A stretch of DNA of 64,000 nt, taken from Scilla litardierei. Lineage: Eukaryota; Streptophyta; Magnoliopsida; Asparagales; Asparagaceae. How positions within the stretch are numbered: position 1 is the stretch's first letter; each line of letters starts with the position of its first letter. Location of the stretch: positions 203,395,641-203,459,640 of the forward strand of contig CM061139.1 in NCBI GenBank assembly GCA_030789695.1. The letters run 5' to 3'. Below the pieces are notes generated by a model. It did no database searches. It had not been told where the DNA came from and was given only the letters and a program-made list of their open reading frames with translations. The translations under genes were made by a program, and so were the position numbers. Positions 10,204 through 19,695 of this stretch are shown in pieces.

Positions 10204-10649
10204 CCAAGGCGCGACCCGAAGGGGCGTCGCCCGCAGGATCACCCTGGTCCGGTCCGAGAGCTTGCCCCGGCCCAAGGAGCCACCCGAGCCATCCCAAGAC
10301 AGGAAGGCCCCCTGCAGGCCCACTACACACAGCTCAACGCCCCCATGTTAAAGGTTCTGGCCGCGGCGACGAGGGCCGGACTGCTGCCGGAGCCTCCCCG
10401 GGGGATGAGGTCGGATCTGGCAAAGCGGGATCTCCGGAGGTATTACTGATATCACCGTGACCACGGCCACGATACCGACCATTGCTACACTCTTAAGAGA
10501 GAGATCGAGCGGCTGATCCAGGCGGGCCACTTGGGAGGCTTCGTGGGGGACAGGCGGGCAGGACAAGGAGAGAGAGCCCCCCGGGAGGCACGGGGGCCGG
10601 AACCGCCAGCGGGCCACGGTCAGGAGGAGCCGGGGCCCCCGGGGCGATC
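10204..10649 (+). pseudogene. Degenerate Gag-protease linker with nucleocapsid-like remnant
   Basis: No frame stays open. In one frame a segment reading YHRDHGHDTDHCYTLKREIE, about 10449-10510, resembles the Tat-type region between Gag and protease. It is followed by low-complexity Arg/Gly/Pro sequence. This supports one ancestral polyprotein that has since accumulated stops. Confidence 0.6.
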
Positions 10650-11171
10650 ATGCGCATAGAGATGATAAGCGGGGGGCCGCCCACAGGTGGGACGTCGCCC
10701 ACGATCTCGGAGGCAGGTGCCCGACAGGTGATGGTAGCGGGCGCCTGCAGCAGGCCGAAGCGGAGAAGGACAAACCGACCCCATATCACCTTTACCGAGG
10801 GAGATCAGCGGGAGGTTGGGAGTCAGCGTGATGACGCCCTCGTCGTCGAAGCTTGGATCGGGGCGATCGTTGTCAGCCGGCTCCTGATCGACACTGGAAG
10901 CTCCTGCGACATCCTGTTCCTGTCAACCGTCGAAAGGATGGGTTGGGGGCGCGCGGACCTAAGGCCCTGCGCGGGCCCCATTGTCGGCTTCACCGGCCAT
11001 ACGATCCCCATGGTGGGGATGATCACCCTGCCGATGACTCTGGGGGAGGAACCGATGGTCGTCACCGGGGGGACACGGTTCGTCGTCATCGACATCGCAT
11101 CGGCGTACAACGGAATCATAGGGCGTCCATACATGACGGTCATAGAGGCGCTCCCCAGCCTGCTACACTAG
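10650..11171 (+). pseudogene. Tat aspartic protease domain
   Basis: The open frame carries LLIDTGSSCDILF around 10881-10915, the catalytic D-T-G of a retroviral-type aspartic protease, with IIGRPYM further on in place of the usual second conserved motif (ILGR). This enzyme would cut the polyprotein. The frame ends at TAG 11169-11171. RT begins in another frame after a run of eight Gs near 11195-11202, a likely site of the shift. It is open by itself but not linked in frame to gag or RT. Confidence 0.85.
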
Positions 11172-11205
11172 ATGATGAAATTCCGGACCCCGCGGGGGGG
11201 GACAG

Positions 11206-12320
11206 GTGCGGGGAAACCAGGAGGTGTCTGGGGGCCGCGACAAGGGGCCAGTCAGGTACGGGAGCCCGAAGCAGGCCCTGACGGTCCTCATCCCCGACGA
11301 GAGGGAGGACTTCTGCGACCAGCGGACGACCCCGGCCGAGGAGGTCGAGGAGGTGCCCATAGCCGCGGAGGGAGAAAGAACCGTCTCCATCGCGACGAAA
11401 CTCCCGGCCGCCCTAAGGGCGGCCCTCATCGGCCTGCTCTGGGAAAACGTGTATATATTCGCCTGGTCACCCGCAGACATGCCGGGGGTTGACCCGACGG
11501 TGATCTCCCATAGGTTGAACGCGGACCCAGAAGCCCGACCGGTCCGACAGAAGAAGAGGAGCGCGGGGGGCGAGAAGAAGAGGGCGGACGAGGAAGAGGT
11601 AGAGCGGCTCCTCAAAGCCAAGTTTGTCCGGCCAGTGGACTACCCCGACTGGCTCGCCAACGTCGTTTTGGTGAAGAAGCCCAGTGGAAAATGGCGCATG
11701 TGCGTCGACTTCACCGACCTTAACAGGGTGTGCCCAAAGGACAGCTTCCCCTTCCCACGGATCGACCACTTGGTTGACCAGGCGTCCGGTTACGAGTTGT
11801 TAAGCTTTATGGACGCCTTCTCGGGCTACAACCAGATACCAATGGCGGAGGAGGACGAGGAAAAGATGTCCTTCGTCACCGATAAGGGCACCTTCTGTTA
11901 CACCAAGATGCCCTTTGGACTGAAGAACGCCGGGGCGACCTATCAGCGGATGGTAGACCGAATATTCAGCCCACAGGTGGGGCGAAACTTGGAGGTCTAC
12001 ATCGACGACATGCTGTTAAAGAGTAGGAGGGCCCCAGACCACCTCGCCGACTTACAGGAAACGTTCTAAAGGGTCCGTCGATACAACTTAAGACTGAATC
12101 CCGCGAAGTGCATCTTCGGCGTGCAGTCGGGGAAATTCCTAGGCTTCATGATAACGAAGCGGGGGATCGAGGAGAACCCCGACAAGATGACGGCCCTCAT
12201 CAATATGGCGGAACCCCGGACGATCCGGGACTAGCAACGACTGAACGGCCGGATCGCTGCTCTGGGGCGATTCCTGTCGAAATCTGCGGAGAAGTCAATC
12301 CCCTTCTTCAGGGTCTTGCG
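11206..12320 (+). pseudogene. Tat reverse transcriptase
   Basis: The open part (to the TAA at 12067-12069) shows the RT signature blocks in order: [42 protein letters not shown] and the catalytic YIDDM (about 11998-12012). The reading continues beyond the stop in the same frame with NPAKCIFGV and KFLGFM, then hits a second stop (TAG near 12233). RT copies the RNA genome to DNA. The catalytic aspartates are present, but two nonsense codons and the upstream shift mean no full protein can be made. Confidence 0.9.
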
Positions 12321-12830
12321 CACTGCCTTTGGCGAAGCTAAGGACAAAAGGAAGGTGATCCCATGGGACGACGACTGTGTACGGGCGTTCGCGGAGCTGA
12401 GGGCTTACCTACAAAGTCCAACGCTCCTCGCACGGCCGGAAGAAGGCGAACCCCTATGGTTGTACTTAGCAACCAACGAAGAGGCCGTTAGTTCCGTTCT
12501 AATCAAGGAGGAAGGGGGGTGCAGTGCCCTGTATACTACGCCATCCGGATCCTCCGGGAGGCGGAGACTCGCTACAGTCCCATCGAGAGAGCCGCCTACT
12601 GCCTGATCACCACAGCTCGAAAGCTTCGACCATACTTCCAGGCCCATCCCATCGCCGTCCACACCGACATGCCCCTCGAGAAAAACCTGGAGCGGTCGGG
12701 GAGGTTGCTCAACTGGAGTGTCGAGCTCAGCGAGTTCGACATAACATACAAAGCCCGGACGGCGATCAAGGGCCAGGTGCTGGCCGACTTCGTGGTGGAA
12801 TGCACTGCAGGGGGGCGCTCCGGGGGACCA
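12321..12830 (+). pseudogene. Tat RNase H (first, retroviral-type)
   Basis: After RT, FAELRAYLQSPTLL and LYLATNEEAVSSVLIKEE mark the start of the RT-linked RNase H region. The frame shifts around 12520-12530 at a run of six Gs and continues as YYAIRILREAETRYSPIERA and LNWSVELSEFDITY. In Tat elements this domain is followed by an unrelated second RNase H, as seen here. Confidence 0.85.
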
Positions 12831-12885
12831 ACCAGAGCCCCCATCAGCAACCGTGTCCCCGCGGGGGGCCAGGGGGGCCGAACCC

Positions 12886-13167
12886 TCAAAGCCCTCCCAG
12901 ATGGGCGTGGACGAATTATGGACCATCCACGTCGATGGCTCCGCGACGGGATCCGGGACAGGGGCGGGTATCGTCATTCAAACCCCTGACGGGTGCTCGT
13001 TGGAATACGCCCTGCGCTTCAACTTCCCGGCAACCAACAATGTCGCGGAATACGAGGCCGCGGTCAACGGGCTGAAGGTCGGTAGGGCGGTCGGGGTGAC
13101 GAACGTGTTGCTCCTTAGCGACTCACGGCTCGTCGTCCAACAGATCCAAGGAAGCTTCGAGGCCTGA
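12886..13167 (+). pseudogene. Second, archaeal-type RNase H of the Tat lineage
   Basis: WTIHVDGSATGSGTGAGIVI starts a separate RNase HI-like fold. NNVAEYEA (the catalytic Glu), a GL-helix and LLSDSRLVVQQI (a catalytic Asp) follow. A second RNase H of this kind downstream of the first is diagnostic of the Tat clade of plant Gypsy elements. It is intact until a TGA at 13165-13167 exactly after QGSFEA, and the expected sequence continues in the same frame beyond it. Confidence 0.88.
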
Positions 13168-13173
13168 GAAGAA

Positions 13174-14639
13174 ATGATGAAGCGCTACCTTAAGCGCATC
13201 CAGATCGAGATCCGCAAGTTCAAGAAGGCGGACGTCCAGCACCTGCCCCGCTCCAACAACCTTCGGGCGGACGCCCTGTCTAAGCTGGCTTCCTCCTCCG
13301 CGGCCGAGATCGTGAAGGCCATCTACGTCGAAAGCCTATTGACCCCAACCATTGACGAAGAAGAACTAATGTGTGCGGGCACGGTGACGACGTGTATGAC
13401 CCCCATTATGAAGTACTTGGAGACGGGGGACCTGCCCGAGGAGCGAATGCTAGCTAAAAAGGTGGAGAAGCGGGCCCTGTCATTCGTACTCCTCGACAGA
13501 GTGTTGTATCGCCGCCGCCGCGCCAACTTCGACGTCCTGCCCTATCTAAAGTGCTTGGGCCCGGAGCAGGCTGAGTAAGTCATCCGCGAAGTGCATGAAG
13601 GCTTCTGCGGAAACCACCATGGCGGTCGCACCATCACCCACAAAATAATGCGCTAGGGGTAATATTGGCCGACAATGATCCAGGACGCAGTTCAAGACGT
13701 CAAGAGGTGCGAGGCGTGCCAGAAATTCTGCCGACGGACGACTGCACCTCCGGCCAACTTGATGCCCATTGTGAGCCCGATCTCATTCGCCAAATGGGGA
13801 CTCGACATCCTTGGGCCTTTCTCGAAGGCCTCAGGGGAAGAAAATATCTAGTCGTCGCCGTGGACTACTTCACGAAGTGGGTGGAGGCCGAGCCGCTGGC
13901 GCGTATCACGTGGACGGACATGAAGGGATTTATCTGGCAGTCCATTATATGTCGCTTCGGGATACCCAGCTCGATAGTCACGGATAATGGAAGGCAGTTC
14001 GATTGCGAAGGCTTCCGTGACTTCTGTTCGAGCTGGGGGATCAAACTCCATTTCGCGTCAGTTGCCCACCCGCAGTGCAACGGAATGGCGGAAGCCGCAA
14101 ATAAATGCATCTTGAACCCTATGAAGAAAAAGGTGGAAGCCGCCCTTGGGGCCTGGGTCGACGAGCTGCCGGGAATCCTATGGTCCTATCGCACCACCCA
14201 CAAGGCCTCGACCAGAGAAAGCCCGTTTATGCTGGCATACGGATCGGAGGCGGTCGTTCCCGTAGAAATTGGAGAAGAGACGCTCCGGCTAAAACTCTTC
14301 GACGAAGAGATCAATGGAGAGGGGCTCGGCCTCAGTCTCGAATTGGTGGACGAGATAAGAGACCGAGCCCTGACGAACCTCGTTAGGTACAGCCAGAGGA
14401 TGGCACGACACTACGACTCCCGGGTGAAGCAGCGGACTTTCAGGATCGGCGACTTGGTCCTCAGAGACGCCACCTTCAGACCCGAGACCGCCCTTCGGGG
14501 AAAGCTGACCGCCAAATGGGAAGGGCCCTACAAGGTCATCGATATCGTCGGACCAGCCACGTACATCTTGGCAACCCCAGACGGGAGTGAGCTAGCCCAT
14601 CCTTGGAATGCAAAGCACCTGCTAAAGTTCTACCAATAG
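13174..14639 (+). pseudogene. Tat integrase with RNase H-integrase connector
   Basis: The first frame (13174-13578) is the connector, including LPRSNNLRADALSKLAS. After a TAA there is a zinc-finger region (H-E-G-F-C-G-N-H-H, then CEACQ) broken by two more stops near 13655. The catalytic core lies in the open frame 13665-14639: the first Asp in LDILGPF, the second in IVTDNGRQF (about 13975-14001) and the Glu in NGMAEAAN. A C-terminal region ending WNAKHLLKFYQ closes pol. Integrase would insert the cDNA; stops in the N-terminal part disable this copy. Confidence 0.9.
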
Positions 14640-14747
14640 TTGTAAGTTTTTCTTTTATATATACGAGATACGCATCTACCCGCTTTCCCCAACTTGGTTG
14701 TTTTCACATGAGTGTTTCAGCGTGAACCTCCGAGCCACCCAAACCAG
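14640..14747 (+). other. Start of the Tat 3' UTR
   Basis: Non-coding sequence between the integrase stop and the first 81-bp unit. It ends with CGAGCCACCCAAACC, which already resembles the end of a repeat unit. Confidence 0.6.
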
Positions 14748-14828
14748 AGAAGGGCACGGGCCGGGCTACGCGCCCGCTGCCCCCCTCAAGACCTCTGGGG
14801 CAGGGCCAACCCTAGCCACCCAAACCAG
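14748..14828 (+). repeat. First unit of the 81-bp array, left of the nested element
   Basis: One complete unit from AGAAGGGCACGGGCCGGG to ACCCAAACCAG. The next unit is split by the nested Copia element at its AGAAG, which became the target duplication. Confidence 0.9.
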
Positions 14829-15049
14829 AGAAGTGTAGGGATCGTCTAACCCTTGCAATACTAACAACACACACTAGAGGGGGGGTGAATAGTGTAATGG
14901 CAATAAAATTGTCCAAATAAAATTTAACTTACAGATGCGGAATTATAAATGCAAGAGGAATTAAATGGCACAATCAAACCAAACGCAAACACAAAGATAT
15001 ACACTGGTTCCCCAAACTTGGGTACGTCCAGCCACACCAATATCCACTA

Positions 15050-15345
15050 TATTCCCACAAAGAGAAGTGAATACAAATCTCACAAGGAGATACCCCACAA
15101 AGAGGATTTATGCCCTACACAAGGACCCAACCAATCCTACACGAGGATCACGACTCCCACAAAGAGAATCACTAACTCCCACTCAGAGAATTAGGGTTAG
15201 CCCTACACTAGGACACTCAAACTCCCACAAAGAGAGTTACTCCCACAGAGAGAGTTCCTAGTCCCACAAAGAGACACTCTAGTCCAACAAAGAGACAATC
15301 TCCCACAAGGAGAAAATCCTAATCCCACAAAGAGAAATAGGAAAA
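15050..15345 (-). repeat. CCCACAAAGAGA-type degenerate repeats in the LTR
   Basis: More than ten copies of TCCCACAAAGAGAA or close variants (CACAAGGAGA, CACTCAGAGA, CACAGAGAGA) spaced irregularly at about 15-40 bp. They lie in the R/U5 part of the LTR and are repeated in the other LTR at about 19910-20205. The short frames here translate the repeat and are not genes. Confidence 0.85.
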
Positions 15346-15624
15346 CAGTTTACACCTTGTAAAGTAAATACTCTTACTTATGCCTTGAGATGCTTACTCA
15401 TGAATGAATGCAAGGCATGTAAGAGGATTTCCAAGTGTTGGAATATGCTTGAGAGCACTTGGAAGATTTCCCTTGAGCTGGACTTCAATGCATGAAGAAA
15501 GATGAATGCTCAATTAGAGGGAAATGAGGGAGCTTGAGAGTGGCTTATTGATCTCTTGAGATTTTCTATAGAATCAAGAGTTTATCAAATGTTGTCAAGA
15601 GTTCTCAAGAAAGGCAGCACACCC

Positions 15625-15633
15625 ATATATATA
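15625..15633 (-). promoter_or_regulatory. TATA box of the gag-only element LTR
   Basis: In element orientation the sequence reads CCTATATATATGGG. The equivalent lies near 20486-20494 in the other LTR, which is the one that would drive transcription. It is immediately downstream of the palindromic motif cluster. Confidence 0.7.
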
Positions 15634-15721
15634 GGAAACCTATATCAAGCCCAGAAACCCAAAGAAACAGCCAGAAAATCAAATCAGCAACGGCTAGAAA
15701 CTAGGTGAAAACGACAGGAAC

Positions 15722-16255
15722 AGTCGACTGATGATCATAAGACAGTCGACTGATCAACGGCTAGAAAATATCCAACGGCTATAATCTGAGCCAGGACAGT
15801 CGACTTAAGAAGACAATACAGTCGACTGACAAACAGGACAGGCGCCTGTAATTCCTTCAGCAGACGGCTGCTGCAGGGGATGGATCGAAACAGAGAGCTG
15901 CACTCTTTCTCCAATTCTTCGCACATGCGACTGATGTTAATACTACAGTCGACTGTCGAATAGTCAGGCGACTGTATATTCTTCATCAGTCGACTACTGT
16001 AAAGTATGGAGAGAAGACAGAGAGATGCAGAGAATGCACTTACGCTAGACATGTGACTGTTGACCAAATCTCAGGCGACTGTAAATAAACAGGCGACTGG
16101 GAACTGATTGACAGACGACTGTGCGTGAAGCTCAAGTTTGAGTCAATAGAAATGTTGACTTGAGCAGTGCATATCAGGCGACTGTAGAAGGATCTACAGG
16201 CGACTGGAAATCACCCAGTCGACTGTGTTTCCTTCAACAGGCGACTGACAGAAGG
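15722..16255 (-). repeat. Cluster of CAGTCGACTG/CAGGCGACTG motifs in U3
   Basis: About 18 copies of the perfect palindrome CAGTCGACTG or one-base variants (CAGGCGACTG, CAGACGACTG, CAGGCGCCTG) in about 530 bp, irregularly spaced, directly upstream of the TATA box. The same cluster occurs at about 20583-21115 in the second LTR. Confidence 0.9.
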
Positions 16256-16659
16256 AGTGAACCTTTTGGGTTGGATTCTATGATAATCCTAAGGTTCACT
16301 AAAATGGTTAAATGCATGTGCATGAATGAGTAAACCATCTAGCAAGGCATTACATCAACCCTAGACTCAAAAGAGAGAGAAAGCAATAAAGTAAATTACA
16401 TGGATTACAATGCTTTCAAAAGAGTCTAAGTCTTCAATCTTGATGCCTTGATTGCTCTCCATCATCTCCAAGCTTTGGCTTATTGAGTCCAAGCTTTGGC
16501 TCTTCTTCACATGATGTCCATCCTTACACCAAGTGATTAGTCTCCAATAAAGATATCCTTGAGATAAACTGAGAGACTAAAATATGAGATTCATTAGCAA
16601 CAACATAATGTTGTGATCATCATCAAAATAAGATTGGTATGAAACAACAATACTCAACA

Positions 16660-17589
16660 ATCTCCCCCTTTTTGATGATGACACACATTATGTTACTCAT
16701 AAAGAATTAAAGCACAAAGCTAATGATCTCCCCCTACTTATATGCACCAATAAAGTAATGAGCTACACAAAGGTAAATACTCATAAACCAATAACAACAT
16801 GGTGACATATAATAGGCATGGATAACATAAACCAATTGCAAAGTAAAGAAAATGCAAACAAGAAAGGTTTATCAAAACCCATATATCTCTTCCCCGTAGA
16901 GATATCTCTCCCCCATATGCATATGTAAATATCTCTCCCCCTATAGACATGATCACATAATGCATATATCTCTCTCCCTTGACATCGTCAAACAGGTGGA
17001 CATCAAAAACATCCCCCCTTTTCATCTTAATTAAGATGTGACAATATGCAAGAAAAGAAAGATATGTATGATACCAAATATAAGATTTAGTGGGTATCAA
17101 TTCACTATCCCATGCTCCCCCTAGATCATAGAAATGGTCAACTTTTGACTTCTAGGATCTAATACCAATTAATTATAGGAGCCATGGGCCATAAGTGTAT
17201 CAAAGCAATAGATATAGAAAAATCAAGCTTCAAAGATACACAAGGATATTGCCAAAACAAAAGAGATATGAAACAAGTTGGCAATAAACAAGAGGTTTGG
17301 TTTGAGACCCAAAATAACCAAATATAAATAATGATCTCAAAACAAAAACCTCCGAAATGAGAGTTAAAATATATCTTAAAATAATTTAAACATATATTAT
17401 ATTAACTCCCCCATTGACATACACATGGATCATGCATGTATGTCAATAACACCAAGGTCCCAATTTTCATGAAAAGAATTAAATTTGAAGACTATTTTCA
17501 AAAAAACATGAAACACACACAGTCAATGGGTATGCTTAAAATAATCAAGGAAGCACAATACCCATGCAATATGCAAATGTGTGAGGAAC
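16660..17589 (-). other. 3' untranslated region with several polypurine tracts
   Basis: The region lies between the gag stop and the 3' LTR. On the element strand it has the terminal tract AAAAAGGGGGAGAT next to the LTR. It also has further G-rich tracts (around 16725, 16905, 16935 and 17012), each appearing on the plus strand as CTCCCC-type runs beside ATATCTCT. Multiple polypurine tracts before the 3' LTR are a described Sirevirus feature. No pol remnant was recognised. Confidence 0.8.
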
Positions 17590-19659
17590 CTAAACATTAG
17601 GTAACCAAACCCAAGAGGAGTTTGATTTCCTAACATAGTCACACGAGGTGATCACATCCCTAACTAGAGAGTTGATGTAACTATCTCTCTCTTGCTCACT
17701 AGCCTTAGTGGGAATCCATAATCTCAAGGATTTCCTAGGCAAAGGTTTTGCCTTAGCAAGAGGGAAGGATGTGGCATGCTTAGGTGTAGAAACAAGTTTC
17801 TTAGCATGCAATGAATGAGGATTTTGCTTCTTAGCAAAAAATGAAGATTCTTCATTTTTCCTCATCACCTTGTGATCTACATGCTTCTTGTGAGTGTTAT
17901 TGTTGTACAAGAAAGCATGGTGATTCTTCTTAGGTGCTTTAGCAATATTTCTTGAATTTGCACCAAAGGAAGAATTAGAGGTGGGTTTGGGAACCACATT
18001 TTGAACATAACCCAAACATCCTCTATGATTTACTGGATGTTGTTTTTCCAACAAATCGTGGAGTGAATCCCTAGAATACACAAAGCTTATGAGCTTCCGG
18101 GATTCCTCTTCACATTTCAACGTAAGTTGTTGAATGTGAGCATCTAAGCTAAGGTTTTGAGCAATGAGATTTTCATTAGAAGTGCTCAATTCCTTAACTT
18201 GAGAAAGAAGTGTGTCTTTCTCACAAGTGTCATAAACATGCCTTTCATCATGAACTACACTTGCAACAACTAGTTTATGCATTCTACTCTTAGCACTCTT
18301 ATATTTTGCTTTTAACATATTGTAAGAGTTGATGCACTTACTAGCCTTCTCGGAGGCCAAGTCAAATTTGAACTTGAGCTCCTCATATGAGATCTTTTCT
18401 TCCTCGATCTCAACAACACCATCATCATCATCCTTGCAAGAACTTGATGATGACTTCTCCTCCTTAGCCGCGAGGCATGAATCCTCATAGGAGTTGTATG
18501 TGTCAAGCCAAGCATCCAACTCTTCTTCGTTTAATCCGGAGGGAATTGGAGTAGGAACATCCATGGCTACAAAGCATGCATGAGCATCCTCCTTTGTATC
18601 CTCTTCTTCGTTACTAGAAGTGTCCTCACTCGAATCATCAAAGGTCCCAACAAGTCCCTTTTTGCGATTTTTGGACTTGGACCTTCCTTTCCAATGCTTC
18701 TTCCCTTTACCCTTGTATGTTTCTTTAATGGGTTTGGAAGGGCATTCGGTGGACAAGTGACCTTTTCCACTGCAAGTGTAACAAGTAGGAACTTTGTTAG
18801 AATTGGAAACAAACTTTGACAAAGACTTACCTTGCTTGCATTTGAGGAAAGCTTTGAATTGCTCGGTAAGATCCTCAATTTCTTCTCCACTTGCATCTTC
18901 TTGCTCATCTTCTTCGCTAGGAGCTTCTCGATGGAATTTCCTCCTCCACTTGATTGGCTCCTCCTTGGCATGGAATGCAACCCCTTTTTGCTTCTCTAGC
19001 TTCTCGGGCTTCGTCGGATGAATCTCCTTCTTGTGTTGAAGCTTCACTTCATACGCCATGAGATTTCCAATGCATTCCTCAACGGTATATTTGGACGTAT
19101 CATAAGACTCCAAAATTCCGTTGGCCTTTGACTCCCAACGAGGTGAGAGAGAGTCTAGGATCTTCTCTACCCGATCCTCTTGGGAAATCGTCTTCCCGAG
19201 ACCCTCCAAAGCGTTCACGATATCGGTGAACCTTGTAAACATCTCTGAAATGCTTTCGTCTTCCTGCATCTTAAACATTTCATATTTAGATCTAAACACA
19301 GTTTGTTTAGATTTCTTTACCTTCGTTGTCCCTTCATGACAAATCTCCAAGGTGTGCCAAATATCATTCGCCGTTTTGCACATGGAGATGCGGTTGAACT
19401 CACTAGCAGAGAGAGCGCAATGTAATGCGTTCATGGCTCTTGCATTGAACTTGATTGAGTCCTTCTCCGCCTTTGTCCTTGAAGCCGCATGAGTAGTGGG
19501 CTTCTCAAATGGCACCTCCGTGATGTCCCATAGGTCTTGACCCTCCATATAGATCATCATTCTGATCTTCCAACTAGGATAGTTGGTTCCGTTGAAGAGC
19601 GGAGGTCGAACGGTTGAGTGACCTTCTTCATGAGGCGTGGAAGTAGGGTTGAATGCCAT
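17590..19659 (-). CDS. Intact 689-residue Gag of the Sirevirus-like element
   Basis: The frame starts 37 bp inside the left end of the internal region, counted from the primer-site LTR, so ATG 19659 is the natural start. Residues about 20-215 match the plant Copia Gag (DUF4219/UBN2) pattern: FNGTNYPSWKIRMMIYM, ANDIWHTLE, then FKMQEDESISEMFTRF. A zinc knuckle CYTCSGKGHLSTEC (C-X2-C-X4-H-X4-C) lies at about residues 293-306. A basic K/R-rich segment, an acidic linker, a probable coiled coil (about 430-540) and a basic tail ending SSWVWLPNV follow. In relatives this tail leads straight into protease; here the frame just stops. With no disabling mutation, Gag could still be made and serve in trans. 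Confidence 0.92.
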   Translation of the reverse strand: MAFNPTSTPHEEGHSTVRPPLFNGTNYPSWKIRMMIYMEGQDLWDITEVPFEKPTTHAASRTKAEKDSIKFNARAMNALHCALSASEFNRISMCKTANDIWHTLEICHEGTTKVKKSKQTVFRSKYEMFKMQEDESISEMFTRFTDIVNALEGLGKTISQEDRVEKILDSLSPRWESKANGILESYDTSKYTVEECIGNLMAYEVKLQHKKEIHPTKPEKLEKQKGVAFHAKEEPIKWRRKFHREAPSEEDEQEDASGEEIEDLTEQFKAFLKCKQGKSLSKFVSNSNKVPTCYTCSGKGHLSTECPSKPIKETYKGKGKKHWKGRSKSKNRKKGLVGTFDDSSEDTSSNEEEDTKEDAHACFVAMDVPTPIPSGLNEEELDAWLDTYNSYEDSCLAAKEEKSSSSSCKDDDDGVVEIEEEKISYEELKFKFDLASEKASKCINSYNMLKAKYKSAKSRMHKLVVASVVHDERHVYDTCEKDTLLSQVKELSTSNENLIAQNLSLDAHIQQLTLKCEEESRKLISFVYSRDSLHDLLEKQHPVNHRGCLGYVQNVVPKPTSNSSFGANSRNIAKAPKKNHHAFLYNNNTHKKHVDHKVMRKNEESSFFAKKQNPHSLHAKKLVSTPKHATSFPLAKAKPLPRKSLRLWIPTKASEQERDSYINSLVRDVITSCDYVRKSNSSWVWLPNV

Positions 19660-19681
19660 TGTTGCAGTATGCTTTAACCTC

Positions 19682-19693
19682 GCTCTGATACCA
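19682..19693 (-). other. Primer-binding site of the gag-only element
   Basis: On the minus strand this reads TGGTATCAGAGC, complementary to the 3' end of initiator Met tRNA, the usual Copia primer. It lies two bases from the 5' LTR, which fixes the element's orientation. Confidence 0.95.
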
Positions 19694-19695
19694 AT

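Larger units (their letters stand above)
14834..16659 (-). repeat. 3' LTR of the gag-only element (left on the plus strand)
   Basis: 1826 bp, plus-strand ends TGTAGGG and CTCAACA. In element orientation it runs TGTTGAGTATTG to CCCTACA. The order is U3 with about 18 CAGTCGACTG-type motifs, a TATA box at 15625-15633, then a downstream part full of CCCACAAAGAGA repeats. Confidence 0.95.

Noticed and set aside
14949..15261. 81- and 98-residue frames conserved at 19810-20122
   Set aside because: They are conserved only because they lie in the two LTRs, and they translate the CCCACAAAGAGA repeats.
15735..16067. 110-residue minus-strand frame, also at 20597-20929
   Set aside because: It overlaps the CAGTCGACTG cluster in U3, upstream of the promoter, and is identical in both LTRs for the same trivial reason.
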